A stretch of DNA of 37,058 bases from Hypsibius dujardini. Taxonomy: Eukaryota; Tardigrada; Eutardigrada; Parachela; Hypsibiidae. Below the pieces are notes generated by a model that was not told where the DNA came from, did not search any database, and was given only the letters and a program-made list of their open reading frames with translations. Of the stretch, positions 10,527-20,632 are shown piece after piece. Each line of letters opens with the position of its first letter. Position 1 is the stretch's first letter. The stretch is taken from NCBI GenBank assembly GCA_001579985.1, contig LRSR01011983.1:8183-45240 (forward strand), in the 5' to 3' direction. The position numbers and the translations under genes are program-made.

Positions 10527-11146
10527 TTAGCGGGTTGTTTGATTTGTCCCGCAGGATCCACCAACCGTGCTGCTCTCCCGGCTTTGCGTAAGCAATTCGT
10601 TAGCGACGATCAGGAGCGATAGAATTAATGTGCAGGTCTACGAAGAAAGAATCTTTTTAACGATTGTGAGATTATGCAGTATTTTGGTTTCTAAACTGAA
10701 AATAAGGGAGAAAAGTAATCTGCCTACACCAGTCAACAATGCCCGTGTGACATAAAACAAGTCGCCCCCGTGGAAGAGACATGCATATGTGCGATTGCTC
10801 GACTCCAGACGAGCCAATTCCTCGACGGCTTTTATGAATCCCTAGAGCAAGAAACAAGTACACACATATGCCGTGAAAAGTTCAGCGATTTTGAATCATG
10901 CCTACCTCCTTAGTGGTTTGACTGTTATTTGCCATAGCATCGGACTCGACCCGATCGATGAGACATTGGATGTTGGCACTGACACGGACACTCTACGGTA
11001 ACACAAGGTCATCAGTCAAAAAAGGTCATTAGTAATCCCGATTAATTGGGATAAAAAAATAGTGCTCGTATCGCGACTTCAACTACTACGCAGTACTTTC
11101 TGGATTACAGGGAGATACATCTGTGTCTGTTTGTCTGCCTACTCGC

Positions 11147-11189
<43 letters not shown>

Positions 11190-12618
11190 CCTGTCTGTCT
11201 GTTTGCCTGTCTCTTTTTGATGAATTTGGTGGAAGTCGGACGGACCGACGGATTCTACTCGACATGGACGCTTTATTATATTCGTGTACTTACCTGTTCA
11301 TGGGCAAACACTAGCGGTGTTAACGCAACAATTATATTCGAGCCAAATAACAACACACAGACGCAGTAAAAAGCGTAATATTCTAATCACGGCAAGGGCA
11401 CCATTACAATATTTGTTCCGAACCCGAAGACCGTCATTAAGTCCAGCACTACGCACTACCTCCTGAACTACATGGAGACATTTCTCTCTGTCTCTCTGTC
11501 TGACTGTCTGTCTGTCTGTCTGTCTTTCTGTTTGTCTCTTTTGCACACATTCGACGAAAATTGGACGAATCGATGGATTCTACTCTGTATGTACTGACCT
11601 GTTCATGGGCAAACACCAGCGGTGTCAGTGCGACAAATATATTCGAGCCAAATATCATCACACAGATACCGTAATAAGCGTAATATTCTAATCGCGGCGT
11701 GGGCACCATTGCAATACATGTCCCGAACCCGAAGACGGTCATAAAGTCCAGCCCGTATATTCCGAGGACGATCCAATTAAAGTACCCGTTCAGCTCGCCA
11801 CACAAGTCGCGCGATATCGCGACCGCCCTCTTCCAGTGCTGCAGCCGCGTGTCCAGGTCCCGCATAGAGTAATGTTCGTAATTTTCAATTGTTTCTTCAA
11901 TTTGCATGTTGACTTGTTTCAAACCGCTTTTGAGAAGCGCTGCGTGGAGAATGAGGACGCCCAGCACCTGCTGCGAGAGAATGTACGGGCAGATGGAGAA
12001 AACGAACTGGAAAACGACCAACTGCCAGATCGCGAGATAAATCGGCAACGGTTGCAGCGTATTAGACGTCCAATAAGGCGCCGTGAAATTGGGCGACCCT
12101 GCGGGAGTCCCGATGTGCCACCATTCGTAGGTAATTCCCTGGCACCAGCCGTACCAAATGACCATCCATGTGGCCGTTATGATGAACCACCATAGAGATG
12201 CCTTACGATGACCGGCTGAAATTGTTCGGCCATCGGATTCATTGTTGCGACAATGCTGTACTGCCTGGATGAACTTTTCCGCTGCACTGCGGAGCCGCTG
12301 GAATTGGGGTCTCTTTCGGTGGAATGCCAGTGCCAGCACGAAGAACGGCCGGGCTGCCGTGAAGAAGCGGGGGGACTGGCCAAACAGTAGGATCAGCATC
12401 GACTGGTTTGCGTGCATCGCGAGGATCCAGAGGGTTGCCTGAACGGCCGCTACGACAATACAAATCAGACTGCCGCAGAGAATGGCCAGACCGACCGTTT
12501 TGCGAACCCACTCAGCGAGGATGTTGCCTTTTTTCAAAGAGGATAAGTTGTGGAGGGTTGGTTGAAATCCAAGAAGAGTAAGTATAGACGTCTGAGTTTT
12601 CGCAATCTGGTCTGCCAT
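10527..12618 (-). CDS. Seven-helix gustatory-receptor-like protein, copy A (mosaic locus)
   Basis: Exons: 11599-12618 (340 codons from ATG), 10906-10992 (29 codons), 10728-10841 (38 codons) and about 10527-10637 (36 codons plus stop). All joins are phase 0, giving 443 residues. There is no signal peptide. Six hydrophobic segments lie in exon 1 (about residues 40-66, 70-98, 138-158, 190-230, 282-305, 312-337) and TM7 (TCTLILSLLIVANELL) in the last exon. The short phase-0 C-terminal exons, the segment FHGGDLFYVTRALLTG and TM7 resemble the insect Gr (7tm_7) C-terminus, so a ligand-gated chemoreceptor role is inferred. Intron 1 holds CTGT repeats and, at 11294-11447, a broken second copy of the end of exon 1. 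The gene reads intact if that piece is skipped. Exons 2 and 3 are B-like at protein level, while exon 1 is C-like and exon 4 is identical to C. Confidence 0.65.
11126..11215. repeat. CTGT microsatellite, intron 1 of receptor A (B-like part)
   Basis: CTGT repeats with CTGC/TTGT variants. The same position in intron 1 of gene B holds a shorter array. Confidence 0.85.
11294..11447 (-). pseudogene. Fragment of a receptor exon 1 (3' end), B-type, inside locus A
   Basis: These 154 bp match the last 51 codons of receptor exon 1 (LMTVFGFGTN...VFAHEQ) and end at an intact-looking donor (CAG|GTAAGTAC). They resemble gene B (AFY.VCVLLFGSNIIVALT) more than the adjacent exon 1 of gene A. An in-frame TGA at 11387-11389 replaces the conserved Arg of PLPR. 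On the right, homology stops abruptly after GTCCAGC at 11441-11447, where intron-1-type sequence (ACTACGCACTACC) begins. It is a relic of an unequal exchange. Confidence 0.8.
11481..11538. repeat. CTGT microsatellite, intron 1 of receptor A (own part)
   Basis: CTGT/CTCT repeats just left of exon 1 of gene A. Confidence 0.8.
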
Positions 12619-13265
12619 GACGGCTCTGCCTGGACTCGATCAGTATTCCCGTGTATACCGAAGACTACTGCTTAAAATTGCGGAGACCAGGGCCGATTTA
12701 GCTCCGATATTGCTTTTTATCAGCACAAGGATCCTGACAACGTATTTGATCAGCAATATTAGTTGTTTTAACATTTATCGAAATAAGTTGACCTGAATTG
12801 TCCGATTTTATGAATGTTAAGATGGAGTGATGAAACGGTTGATTACAGTGTGCCTCTACGGTCGCAGAAGTATTTCCATAGAGAAATCTTATAAATGAAA
12901 CTGTATTACAGCACATCTAAGCCAAATCCCGAGGAAAACAATGACCTGCACTAGTACTAACAGAGTCATGAAGTCGTCAGAGTAGGAACCTGCCCCTATC
13001 GGGACCACTCAGTCAAATGCAGAATAAACACCGCTCTAGTAACGAGATGCACAAAGCAAACTTCAACTCCCTGGATCATGAGAGATGTTGAGTGTTAGTT
13101 GAAATCTTTGGCTCTATCGGTACGATGGTGGAGGAGTCAAACGTTGTTTGGTGTCCCGACGGTACGGACTATGAGACGCACAAGTTACACCGATAATTAA
13201 GCGGAATGGGTCTACTTGCACAATTACAGTCACATGACACGAACGCTTTGCCGGCCAAAATTACG

Positions 13266-13549
13266 TACCGTATTCCCCCGATCTCAAGGGACAGTTAAGC
13301 CCCACCCCCTCCCCTCAACGGTTGACTGTTCAGTCGGATTCACTGTGTCGTGATTGGTTGAAATTTAAGCCCAACTTGGCAGCGATTGATTGATTGATTA
13401 AGCGGAATTTTTTAACGCACACATTAAATCATTTGATTGATTGATTGTAGGTAAACAATAGCAAACGGTGATGAACAGATAAGAACCGGGGTGGATGAAA
13501 TTAACTTGTAGGGCATAAAAGTGTCCCTTGAGATCGGGGGAATACGGTA
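13266..13549. mobile_element. 284-bp MITE with perfect 28-bp terminal inverted repeats and TA target duplication
   Basis: The ends 13266-13293 and 13522-13549 are perfect inverted repeats (TACCGTATTCCCCCGATCTC...). The interior is noncoding with TGATTGATTGATT runs. The equivalent site upstream of receptor C (about 23168) reads ATTACGTAATGTATCAG without the insert, and here ATTACG-TA...TA-ATATATCAG flanks it. This gives a TA target duplication as in Tc1/mariner-type elements. A diverged half copy lies at about 28949-29055. Confidence 0.85.
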
Positions 13550-13910
13550 ATATATCAGTACAAGCTATCGCTCGCGCTTCGCGCGCTCACAAAAGCCGCA
13601 AAGTTAATGCTTTTTTCCGAACCATTCGGAGCAGTAGTTTTCTCGCTTAACAAGCGAGATATTTCAATACATAACGAGCCGTATTCTGATCGGCTCGCCG
13701 ATCTTTGGTTTGAGGGGGGAGTTTTATTTTTTCTGAAATTTATTTTTTATTGTATCCGAAATATTTCCGATAGAACGTAAGGGGGGGGGAGTATTGCATG
13801 ACAATTCTTCATCAAAGTTTTTCTCTAAATGGGGAACCCTTAGGGCACTTTTTTTACTTTCGAGGGGGGTTTTAGACCAACAAAACGCCCCCCCCCCCTC
13901 GGCGCGTATC

Positions 13911-13960
13911 TCTGTATTTCAGCTCACCCTCCACTTGGTTGGATAAATCGGTTCACTCAT
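13911..13960. mobile_element. Single arm of the 242-bp MITE family
   Basis: TCTGTATTTCAGCTCACCCT and the following CACTTGGTTGGATAAATCGG match the left arm of the element at 4914-5155 with a few changes. No partner arm was seen nearby. Confidence 0.7.
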
Positions 13961-14218
13961 TTCGAAACCGAACTACGTGTACGGAGAGTTAACCCTCCTT
14001 TCAGATTTCTAAAACATTACAAATAATGGTTTAATTTAGTTTTGACATGAAACAAGCAAGAATCTGATTTGTATTAAAATGCGAGCGGCTAGAAAACATT
14101 CGCGGACAAAACATTTGTTCAGGCTGCAGGGCGCCACTTGAAATGAGAAATCTCATACCGGCTTATCTGCTACAGAATCAACCGGCTGATGTCTGTGAGT
14201 AGATGCGGTTTCACAGAA

Positions 14219-14678
14219 GCTCCCCCGTTGACTCGTTGAGCACTGCAGGGGACGAGAAAGCCCGACGAAAGAAGAAGAAGAAGCAGGCGGATTTGTTGCA
14301 GCTGGCCATGCAAGCTATCAGCACGTTCAAAGCCTCCCGGAAGCGCTCATGCAAGGAGTCTTCTCATCACACCTCGACTTAGAAACTGGCACCTCATCAT
14401 CCCATTTCCAGTAAGATTGATTCAACCGATTTGGAGCCTTCCCATTCCATGGATTCAAAAGATGATACAAAAAAGGCTGACTTTGTACATCCTCTGATGC
14501 GAGAGATGTTGCTCCCAAGGAGAGACGTCCCTGACTATTCGCTTCTTCCCCTACCGCTTCCGCCGATTAAAGCGCTGCAACCGACCCCAGCATTAGAATA
14601 TTTTGAAAAAGGATCATGGTCTGGCGATGAATACGATCCAAATGATTTGGCGGGAGAAGGCGCGTACAAATGTGAATG
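14219..14678 (+). pseudogene. Truncated copy of the zinc-finger gene (2946-4136)
   Basis: The sequence follows about 3247-3706 of the zinc-finger gene closely (SPVDSLSTAG.., ADFVHPLMREMLLPRRDVPD). It is broken by an in-frame TAG at 14380-14382 (source AAG) and ends in TGA just after the first residues of the zinc finger (YKCE). The zinc finger itself is missing, so it is not functional. Confidence 0.85.
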
Positions 14679-14681
14679 ACT

Positions 14682-14806
14682 ACATGCAAAAGTAATTGCA
14701 AAAAAACGTATCAGGGGCACACAAACAACGCTCGAAAGAAATTTGAGTAGATTTTCTGAACGACATCTTCATCGAATTTTGCGCTACCTTCGCTTCTCAA
14801 TACCAA
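14682..14806 (-). pseudogene. Fragment of the NOL7-like gene, intron 1 and the exon 1 edge
   Basis: This stretch (TGCAAAAGTAATTGCAAAAA... through GCTACCTTCGCTTCTC) matches about 6615-6735 of the NOL7-like gene, spanning part of intron 1 and its splice donor. It is fused directly to the zinc-finger fragment on its left. The copy therefore lacks everything that separates the two pieces in the source (about 3710-6614). Confidence 0.8.
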
Positions 14807-14874
14807 AATAATAACTAAATATAACGTTTTCTTTTTCTTGTGGTGTCAGATTTGGCTTGATCGGGGAAGGAAAG

Positions 14875-16626
14875 TTAATAGGTTGTTTGATTTGCCTTGC
14901 AGGATTCGCCAACGGTGTTGCTGTCCCCGCTTTGTGTAAACAATTCTTGAGTGACGATCAGCAGCGATAGAACTAATGTGCAAGTCTACGAAGAAAAAAT
15001 CAGTCAAAAGGTCGTGAGATCATTTGTTTATTTGTTCATTGAGCTGCAAATGAGGGAAGAAAGTAATCTGCCTACACCAGTCAACAATGCCCGTGTGACG
15101 TAAAACAAGTCGCCCCCGTGGAAGAGACATGCATATGTGCGATTGCTCGACTCCAGACGAGCCAATTCTTCGACGGCTTTTATGAATCCCTAGAGCAAGA
15201 AATAAGTACACACATGTGCCGTGAAAGTTCAGCGATTTTGAATCATGCCTACCTCCTTAGTGGTTTGACTGTTATTTGCCATAGCATCGGACTCGACCCG
15301 ATCGATGAGACATTGGATGTTGGCACTGACACGGACACTCTACGGTAACACAAGGTCATCAGTCAAAAAAGGTCATCAGTAATCCCGATTAATTCGGATG
15401 AAAAAAAATAGTGCTCGTATCGCGACTTCAACTACTACGCAGTACTTTCTAGATTACAAGGAGATACATCTGTGTCTGTTTGTCTGCCTACTCGCCTGTC
15501 TGTCTCTCTGTCTGTTTGCCTGTCTCTTTTTGATGAATTTGGTGGAAGTCGGACGGACCGACGGATTCTACTCGACATGGACGCTTTATTATATTCGTGT
15601 ACTTACCTGTTCATGGGCAAAAACTAGCGGTGTTAACGCAACAATTATATTCGAGCCAAATAACAACACACAGACGCCGTAAAAAGCGTAATATTCGAAT
15701 CGCGGCAAGGGCACCATCACAATATTTGTTCCATACCCGAAGACCGTCATTAAGTCCAGCCCGTATATTCCGAGGACGATCCAATTAAAGTACCCGTTCA
15801 GCTCGCCACACAAGTCGCGCGAAACTGCGACCGCTCTCTTCCAGTGCTGCAGCCGCGTTTCCAGCTCCCGCAACGAATAATGATCGTAATTTTCAATTGT
15901 CTCTTCAATTTGCACGTTGACTTGTCTCAAACCGCTCTTGAGGAGCGCTGCGTGGAGAATGAGGACGCCCAGCACCTGCTGCGAGAGGATGTACGGGCAG
16001 ACGGAGAAAACGAACCCAAGAATGAGAAACTGCCAGATCGCGAGATAAACCGGCAGCGGTTGCAGCAAATTGTGCGTCCAGTACGGTGCCGTGAAATTGG
16101 AAGATGCTGCCGGATACGGAATGTACCACCATTCGTAGCAAAGTTTCTGGTACCAGGCGTACCAAATGACTATCCATGTGGCCGTTATGACGAACCACCA
16201 CAGAGATGCCTTACGATGACCGGCTGACATTTTTTGGCCATCGGAATCATTGTTGCAACAATGCTGTACTGCCTGGATAAATTTTTCCGCTGTTTTGCGG
16301 AGCCGCTGGAATTGGGGTCTTTTTCGGTGGAATGCCAGTGCCAGGACGTAGAACGGCCGGGCTGTCGTGAAGAAGCCGGGGGATAGGGAAAACAGATAGA
16401 TCAGCATCGACTGGTTGCTGTGCAGCGTGAGGATCAAGAGGGTCGCCTGAACAACCGACAAGAGGATACAGATTAGATTGCCGCATAGAATGGCTAGCCC
16501 GACCGTTTTGCGAGCCCACTCGGTGAGGATGTTGCCTTGTTTTGAAGAGGCTAAGTTGGGAAGGGATGGTTGAAATCCGAGAAGGGTAAGGATTAACGTC
16601 TGAGTTTTCGCGATCCGATTTGCCAT
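14875..16626 (-). CDS. Seven-helix gustatory-receptor-like protein, copy B
   Basis: Exons: 15607-16626 (340 codons), 15253-15339 (29), 15076-15189 (38) and 14875-14985 (36 plus stop). All are phase 0 with GT..AG introns, giving 443 residues with no stop or frameshift. The ATG at 16626 is the first in frame and is shared with the paralogues (MANRIAKTQT). Features are as in copy A: intracellular-type N-terminus, six hydrophobic segments in exon 1, a cytoplasmic-type stretch with TRLQHWKRAVA, and TM7 (TCTLVLSLLIVTQELF) in exon 4. The Gr-like assignment comes from topology and the C-terminal exon pattern. It differs from A and C mainly between residues 155 and 185 (probable extracellular loop) and in TM1-TM2. 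It is a good candidate for a functional copy. Confidence 0.7.
15466..15523. repeat. CTGT microsatellite in intron 1 of receptor B
   Basis: Short CTGT/CTGC array at the same intron position as in copies A, C and D. Confidence 0.8.
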
Positions 16627-17830
16627 GACGTTTCTGACGCCGGGACTCCGCCAGAACTCAATCAGTATTCCTGTCTATATCGAAGAGTTCCTCTTACAAT
16701 CGCGGAAACAAATCTTATCAATCTTAGACCAATCAGGGATGTTACTGATATTTCTATTAGCACAAAAGTCCTGACAACGTATTTTATCAGCAACATCAGT
16801 TGTTTTAACATATATCAAAAAAAGTTAAATCGAGTTGTCAAATGTCAAATGGAATTAACGTCAAGATGGACTGCTAAAATAAGGCTCGTTACAGTGCCTC
16901 TACTTTTTGTCAGCGACCGGTCGCAGGAATACCAGCATAGAGGAATTTTGTGCTATAAAAATTGGAATTATAAATGAAAATTTACTTCTGTATTATCCCA
17001 CATGTAGAGCCACATTTTGAGGAAAACAATGACCTGCACTAGTTCTAATAGTCCAAGGACGTCGGAGTAAGCTGCCTCTATCGGGACCACTGAGTCAAAT
17101 GCAGACTAAACATCACTCCATTAAAGAGATGCCTAAGCGAACTTCAACTCCCCAGTTCATGAGGAATGATAGGTCAGAGTTCAAATTGTTGGCTCTGCAG
17201 GTACGCCGGTGGAGGAGCCAGACGTTGGTTGGTGTCCCGACGGAACGCACTGCTGACGCACTATTCACACTGGGAATTAAGCGGAACGGGTCCCCTTGTG
17301 CAATTGCAGTCGCATGACACGAACGCTTTGGCGGCAAAAATCACGTCACACAACAGTATAGAAGGGTAGTATATACACGATCAGTATGGAAAAAGACGTC
17401 GCTATGGGACAATCCCGGTCTTCATGACCACGTAATCGGCAGTCCGTAGGTCCTCGTAGAAAGTGCCGTCTAGCCGTTACAACGGATTTTAATTGTCCCC
17501 GTTACACTGCGGGGTCGTCGTCGCCAGGGCCTCGTGAAATGTGTGCGGCAGCAGCGGCGGGTGTTGGGCCACCCATTCGGCCAGAAGTGGTCAGCCAGAC
17601 TGACGCCCGCCTTGCTACTGAGATCTACCGAGTAATCCATGATCAATCTACAGTGCAAAGAGTAGGTTTTAGAAATTTGTTTATGTGAAAGTGGCTTTAA
17701 AAAAAGAAACTGTGCAAACGGGTGTACAATATGTGCGGACATTCGATATCTAAATCCGGCAATTTAAATCTCAACAGCGTAATCAAAACTTCTTTTGCAT
17801 GTCTCTGCAGTACTTTTTTAGATTTTCTGT
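16627..17830. other. Upstream region of receptor B (duplicated block)
   Basis: It is shared in order with the upstream regions of A, C and D, including GTAGTATATACACGATCAGT at 17367-17386 (also before C) and GACGTTGGTTGGTGTCCCGA. The proximal part near 16627-16680 should hold the promoter. At 17470-17690 it contains the remnant described in the next entry. Confidence 0.55.
17470..17690 (-). pseudogene. Degenerate remnant of an unrecognised gene, copy upstream of B
   Basis: On the minus strand an ATG frame begins [20 protein letters not shown] and the following text shifts frame and meets stops. Homologous stretches upstream of C and D (23266-23755 and 24700-25145) read through different parts (FHEAL, QCNGNNW, EDLRTADYV), so the shared ancestor looks coding. 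I do not recognise the family. Confidence 0.5.
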
Positions 17831-17896
17831 AACCCCCAACCGCGCAAGATGTCAGCTTTTCCCCAATCTGCCCCGCTATGCATTCGCTAGTCATTC

Positions 17897-17993
17897 TCTC
17901 CGTCTCTCCGTTTCTCCATCTGTCTGTTCATCTGTCTGTCTGTCTGTCAGTCTGTCTGTCTGTCTATCTGTCTGTCGGTCTGTCGGTCTGTCG

Positions 17994-18024
<31 letters not shown>

Positions 18025-18093
18025 GGTCTGTCGGTCTGTCTGTCTGCCTACCGGCCTGTCTGTCTATTTGTCAGTTTGTCTGTCTGTCAGTCT
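17897..18093. repeat. CTGT/CGGT microsatellite
   Basis: About 200 bp of CTGT repeats with periodic TCGG variants (GTCGGTCTGTCGG). It lies outside the genes and closes duplicated block B on its upstream side. Confidence 0.9.
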
Positions 18094-19296
18094 GATTTTC
18101 ATTCCGACACTGCTCGATCTGTTTTGGTAAACTGGGCGACCCATTGTCCAAAAGTTTAGGACATCACTAAAAAAGTTAGGTACCTCAGTACCTCAGAGCA
18201 TACACACTGCACTAGTACACATTAGTACGCTATTATTTGCCGGTAGTCGGTCCATGCATAAAACGGGTAAAGTGGCGCGACGAAAAAACAAGTGCCAAAT
18301 GATTAACAAACAAATTGTTCAATATATTTTTCCGGCTCGAGCTGCACGGACCAATTTGCAAAACAATGATCGGTTTAATTTTAGCTTTAATAGTAATTAA
18401 CCGGCATCATCTTCCACGCCTGGTCGAAGGAACACTGCTCAGAAGTGACGCGGTATTTTCTAGTAGAATCCCACACTTCTATCGTAACCCGAACGGACGA
18501 GATCAATCATAGAAAAAAATGAACAATCGATTTCTACTAGAGAATCGGACAAACTGGCCAAATATAAGCTGCTTTAAAAAATTAAAAAATCAGACAAAAA
18601 AAATACTTCTACTGCTAAAATATTTCAGTATTTTTTTAAACTTCAGTTGTTCGTTATTTCAAGTTAAACGTACAATATACGAATTGATAGACGATGAGCG
18701 TCTTCAATAACGGGAGGACGGTCCACTGATCGGGTCTTCGCCATCGCACCGACTGAGTTGTCGAAGGTGTGGAAGTTGAGCCCTTGGAGGATAAGGTGTC
18801 GAAGGTCGTTGCACCACACGGCGATGGCGTCGCAAGTGGAGGGCCCACCGGTCGTCGACGTTGGGACGGTCCGGCTCCTGCTGGTACACGACGGTGCGGA
18901 CGTGCGGACCCATCAGGCCGCCGCGTTGATACGGTAAGGGGGCGTCATGTTGGTAGAACAGACACAGGTGGCCGGCCATGAAGTGGGAACGAGGTCGCAG
19001 GCAGCCACAGCGGTGGGCGTTCTTCTGATCGGCCGGCATTTTCAGGAGGCACCTCGGGTTGATCCATTGGATCTCGTTGACTTCCGGCTGACTCACGAGA
19101 TACTTCCAGTTCTTTGAAATCCTGGAATGTGGGAACTAATGAAGAGTAATCATGCGCGGCAGGCTGAGGTGCTACTTTACGAACATACCGGTATGCACAA
19201 CTGGTCAGAAACTGTTTCAGACAAGACTGTAAGACTTGTGAGTAATACATCCGTATATAGTACTGGTCAGACACAGACTAGTACTGGTCAGACAGG
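18094..19296. other. Intergenic region with an undetermined GC-rich segment
   Basis: 18520-18700 (ATGAACAATCGATTTCTACT...) is duplicated at 24152-24330. At about 18704-19100 a GC-rich segment has a 130-codon minus-strand frame and, in another frame, text such as NDLRHLILQGLNFHTFDNSV. Part of it loosely resembles the remnant upstream of receptor C. It may be decayed coding sequence; no domain was recognised. Confidence 0.4.
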
Positions 19297-19300
19297 CAAA

Positions 19301-19396
19301 CAGACTGGCAGATTGACAGTCAGACAGACAAACAGACTGGCAGATTGACAGTCAGACAGACAAACAGACTGGCAGATTGACAGTCAGACAGACAAA
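19301..19396. repeat. Three tandem copies of a 32-bp unit
   Basis: The unit begins CAGACTGGCAGATTGACAGT and repeats exactly at 19301, 19333 and 19365. Confidence 0.9.
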
Positions 19397-19782
19397 CAAA
19401 AAAAGGCAGATTTTATGTCGAATTAGTCAAAAAAATTGCAGGGACGTATATTTTGCCTCCTGAATACATAGTGCCTCGGTTTCAGTTTCAGTTGCCCGTT
19501 CCCCGGATCCTCCAGTGTACTCAATCTTGTCCTTGACTAATCCTGTAATCAAGCGCTTTCTACATGTTCACTTCATTTAAATTCGTCTCGACATCCGGAT
19601 TTACCAACATTTGCAGGGATATGATGTGTTTAAGATGAGTGGATTTTCGGATGAGGCTGAAAGAAGTGAGAAAAATTTCCGCCCTAAACTTACCGGCTCT
19701 ATTCTGCATTAATGTATACAGTGCGAGTACTATGCTTTTAGGTACTAGGCACGACTGACTTTCTTGCTTCTTCCACTCGATA

Positions 19783-19846
19783 GCATGAGGTGAAGTCTGT
19801 ATTTCGGCTCACCCTCCACTTGGTCGATAAATCGGATCGCTCATGG
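19783..19846. mobile_element. Single arm of the 242-bp MITE family
   Basis: GCATGAGGTGAAGTCTGTAT and the following CGGCTCACCCTCCACTTGGT match the left arm of the element at 4914-5155. Only one arm is present. Confidence 0.7.
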
Positions 19847-20022
19847 AAGCTATCACCTGAGGAGTCGTCCTCAATTTGTCTTGCAAGGAAAAGAGTCTGT
19901 CTGAGAGAACTTTAAGCAACTGTTGGTACGAAGCCTTCCAGCAGTGACATCCCACATTATCTGAGCTAATAAGCCAGACTGACAACCAGAAAAAAGCGAG
20001 GCAATGAACGGGTGGGCTGCGT

Positions 20023-20337
20023 TTGCAGTACATCGCTCTCATGGCGAAGATCAAAGCGGGAGAACATCTCGAGAACTCGAACAGCCTCTGGAATCTCGAC
20101 AAAAGTGGATTTTCACTTGGTTGGTACACCAAAGTTTATGCACTGAAAAAAATGAATGTCATTTCATTTTTCGACGGAGATGACCGTAGCCACATGACGG
20201 TACTTGAATGTAGAAATGCTGCAGATCAGATGTTGCGTCCACTCATCCCCTACGATGATGTGGTGATGACCGCGTCTCGGGCTTACGGAACGGATGGGAC
20301 GGAAAAACGGACGGACAGAAAGATTAGTCTATTGTAA
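20023..20337 (+). pseudogene. Fragment of a pogo/DDE_1-type transposase
   Basis: A 104-codon open frame contains NSNSLWNLDKSGFSLGWYTK followed by a KVYALKKMNV-like strand and MTVLECRNAADQMLRPLIPY. This follows the DDE_1 (pogo, Jerky, CENP-B-like) core, where IWNxDETGF is followed by V.A.KG, a variable link and VxxCxNAxGxxxPP. The usual DE of the first catalytic motif reads DK here. The zinc-independent N-terminal DNA-binding domain and later acidic residues are absent, so this is a decayed relic. The short frame at 20358-20618 just downstream may be its continuation, but I cannot show it. Confidence 0.5.
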
Positions 20338-20632
20338 GATACGACATCGCAATTACTATGCATCAACGACTTAACGGCTCTATTGCCTCAAAAACGAGAA
20401 AAGTGAAAGATACCCGACTGATTACCTCTGCTAGAAAGAAATGGATCGAAAAATTCGTTCGGGTTGCCCTTGAAAAGCGTTTGATCAAAGCCCAAGAATT
20501 TCTTACAAAAAAGATGAAAAACAAAGGAAGACCATTGCATCTTTTAAGAAAGTCGACAAGCAAAAGCTCACAATTAAAATATAACGTTTTCCTTCTTGTG
20601 GTATCAGATTTGGCTTGATCGGAAAAGAAAAG

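Larger units (their letters stand above)
12619..14218. other. Upstream region of receptor A, with a MITE and palindromes
   Basis: From 12619 to about 13265 the sequence is shared with the upstream regions of receptors B, C and D, including a 30-60 bp block next to the ATG (CTCGATCAGTATTCCCGTGT) that probably holds core promoter or 5' UTR. At 13266-13549 a MITE interrupts the block. Beyond it come short palindromes (CTCGCTTAACAAGCGAG near 13645) and G/C runs near 13780 and 13888. No gene was seen. Confidence 0.55.

Noticed and set aside
10672-10863. Frame MYLFLALGIHKSRR.. repeated at 10672, 15020, 20706 and 27495 as a small conserved gene
   Set aside because: It is an out-of-frame reading across exon 3 of each receptor gene; the phase-0 reading gives the conserved receptor C-terminus instead.
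11836-12195. Plus-strand frames opposite receptor exon 1 (also 15844-16227, 21696-22055)
   Set aside because: Antisense shadows: they recur at the same place in each paralogue because the coding strand is conserved.
13550-13700. Motif CGCTCGCGCTTCGCGCGCTC as a regulatory element
   Set aside because: Self-complementary short words near G/C runs; more likely repeat debris next to the MITE, with no second copy seen in the window.
17878-18159. Long Cys/Leu/Ser/Val-rich open frames (also at 9025-9425, 11123-11314, 24334-24941, 33567-34010, 35786-36201)
   Set aside because: They are translations of CTGT/CCTG or ACAG microsatellites, open in several frames at once, with no start context or domain.
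18704-19096. 130-codon GC-rich minus-strand frame as a gene
   Set aside because: The protein-like text switches frames, there are no convincing splice sites to repair this, and no domain is recognisable. Kept only as possible decayed coding DNA.
19301-19396. Possible CRISPR-like array
   Set aside because: The 32-bp units are contiguous with no spacers; it is a simple tandem repeat in a eukaryotic genome.
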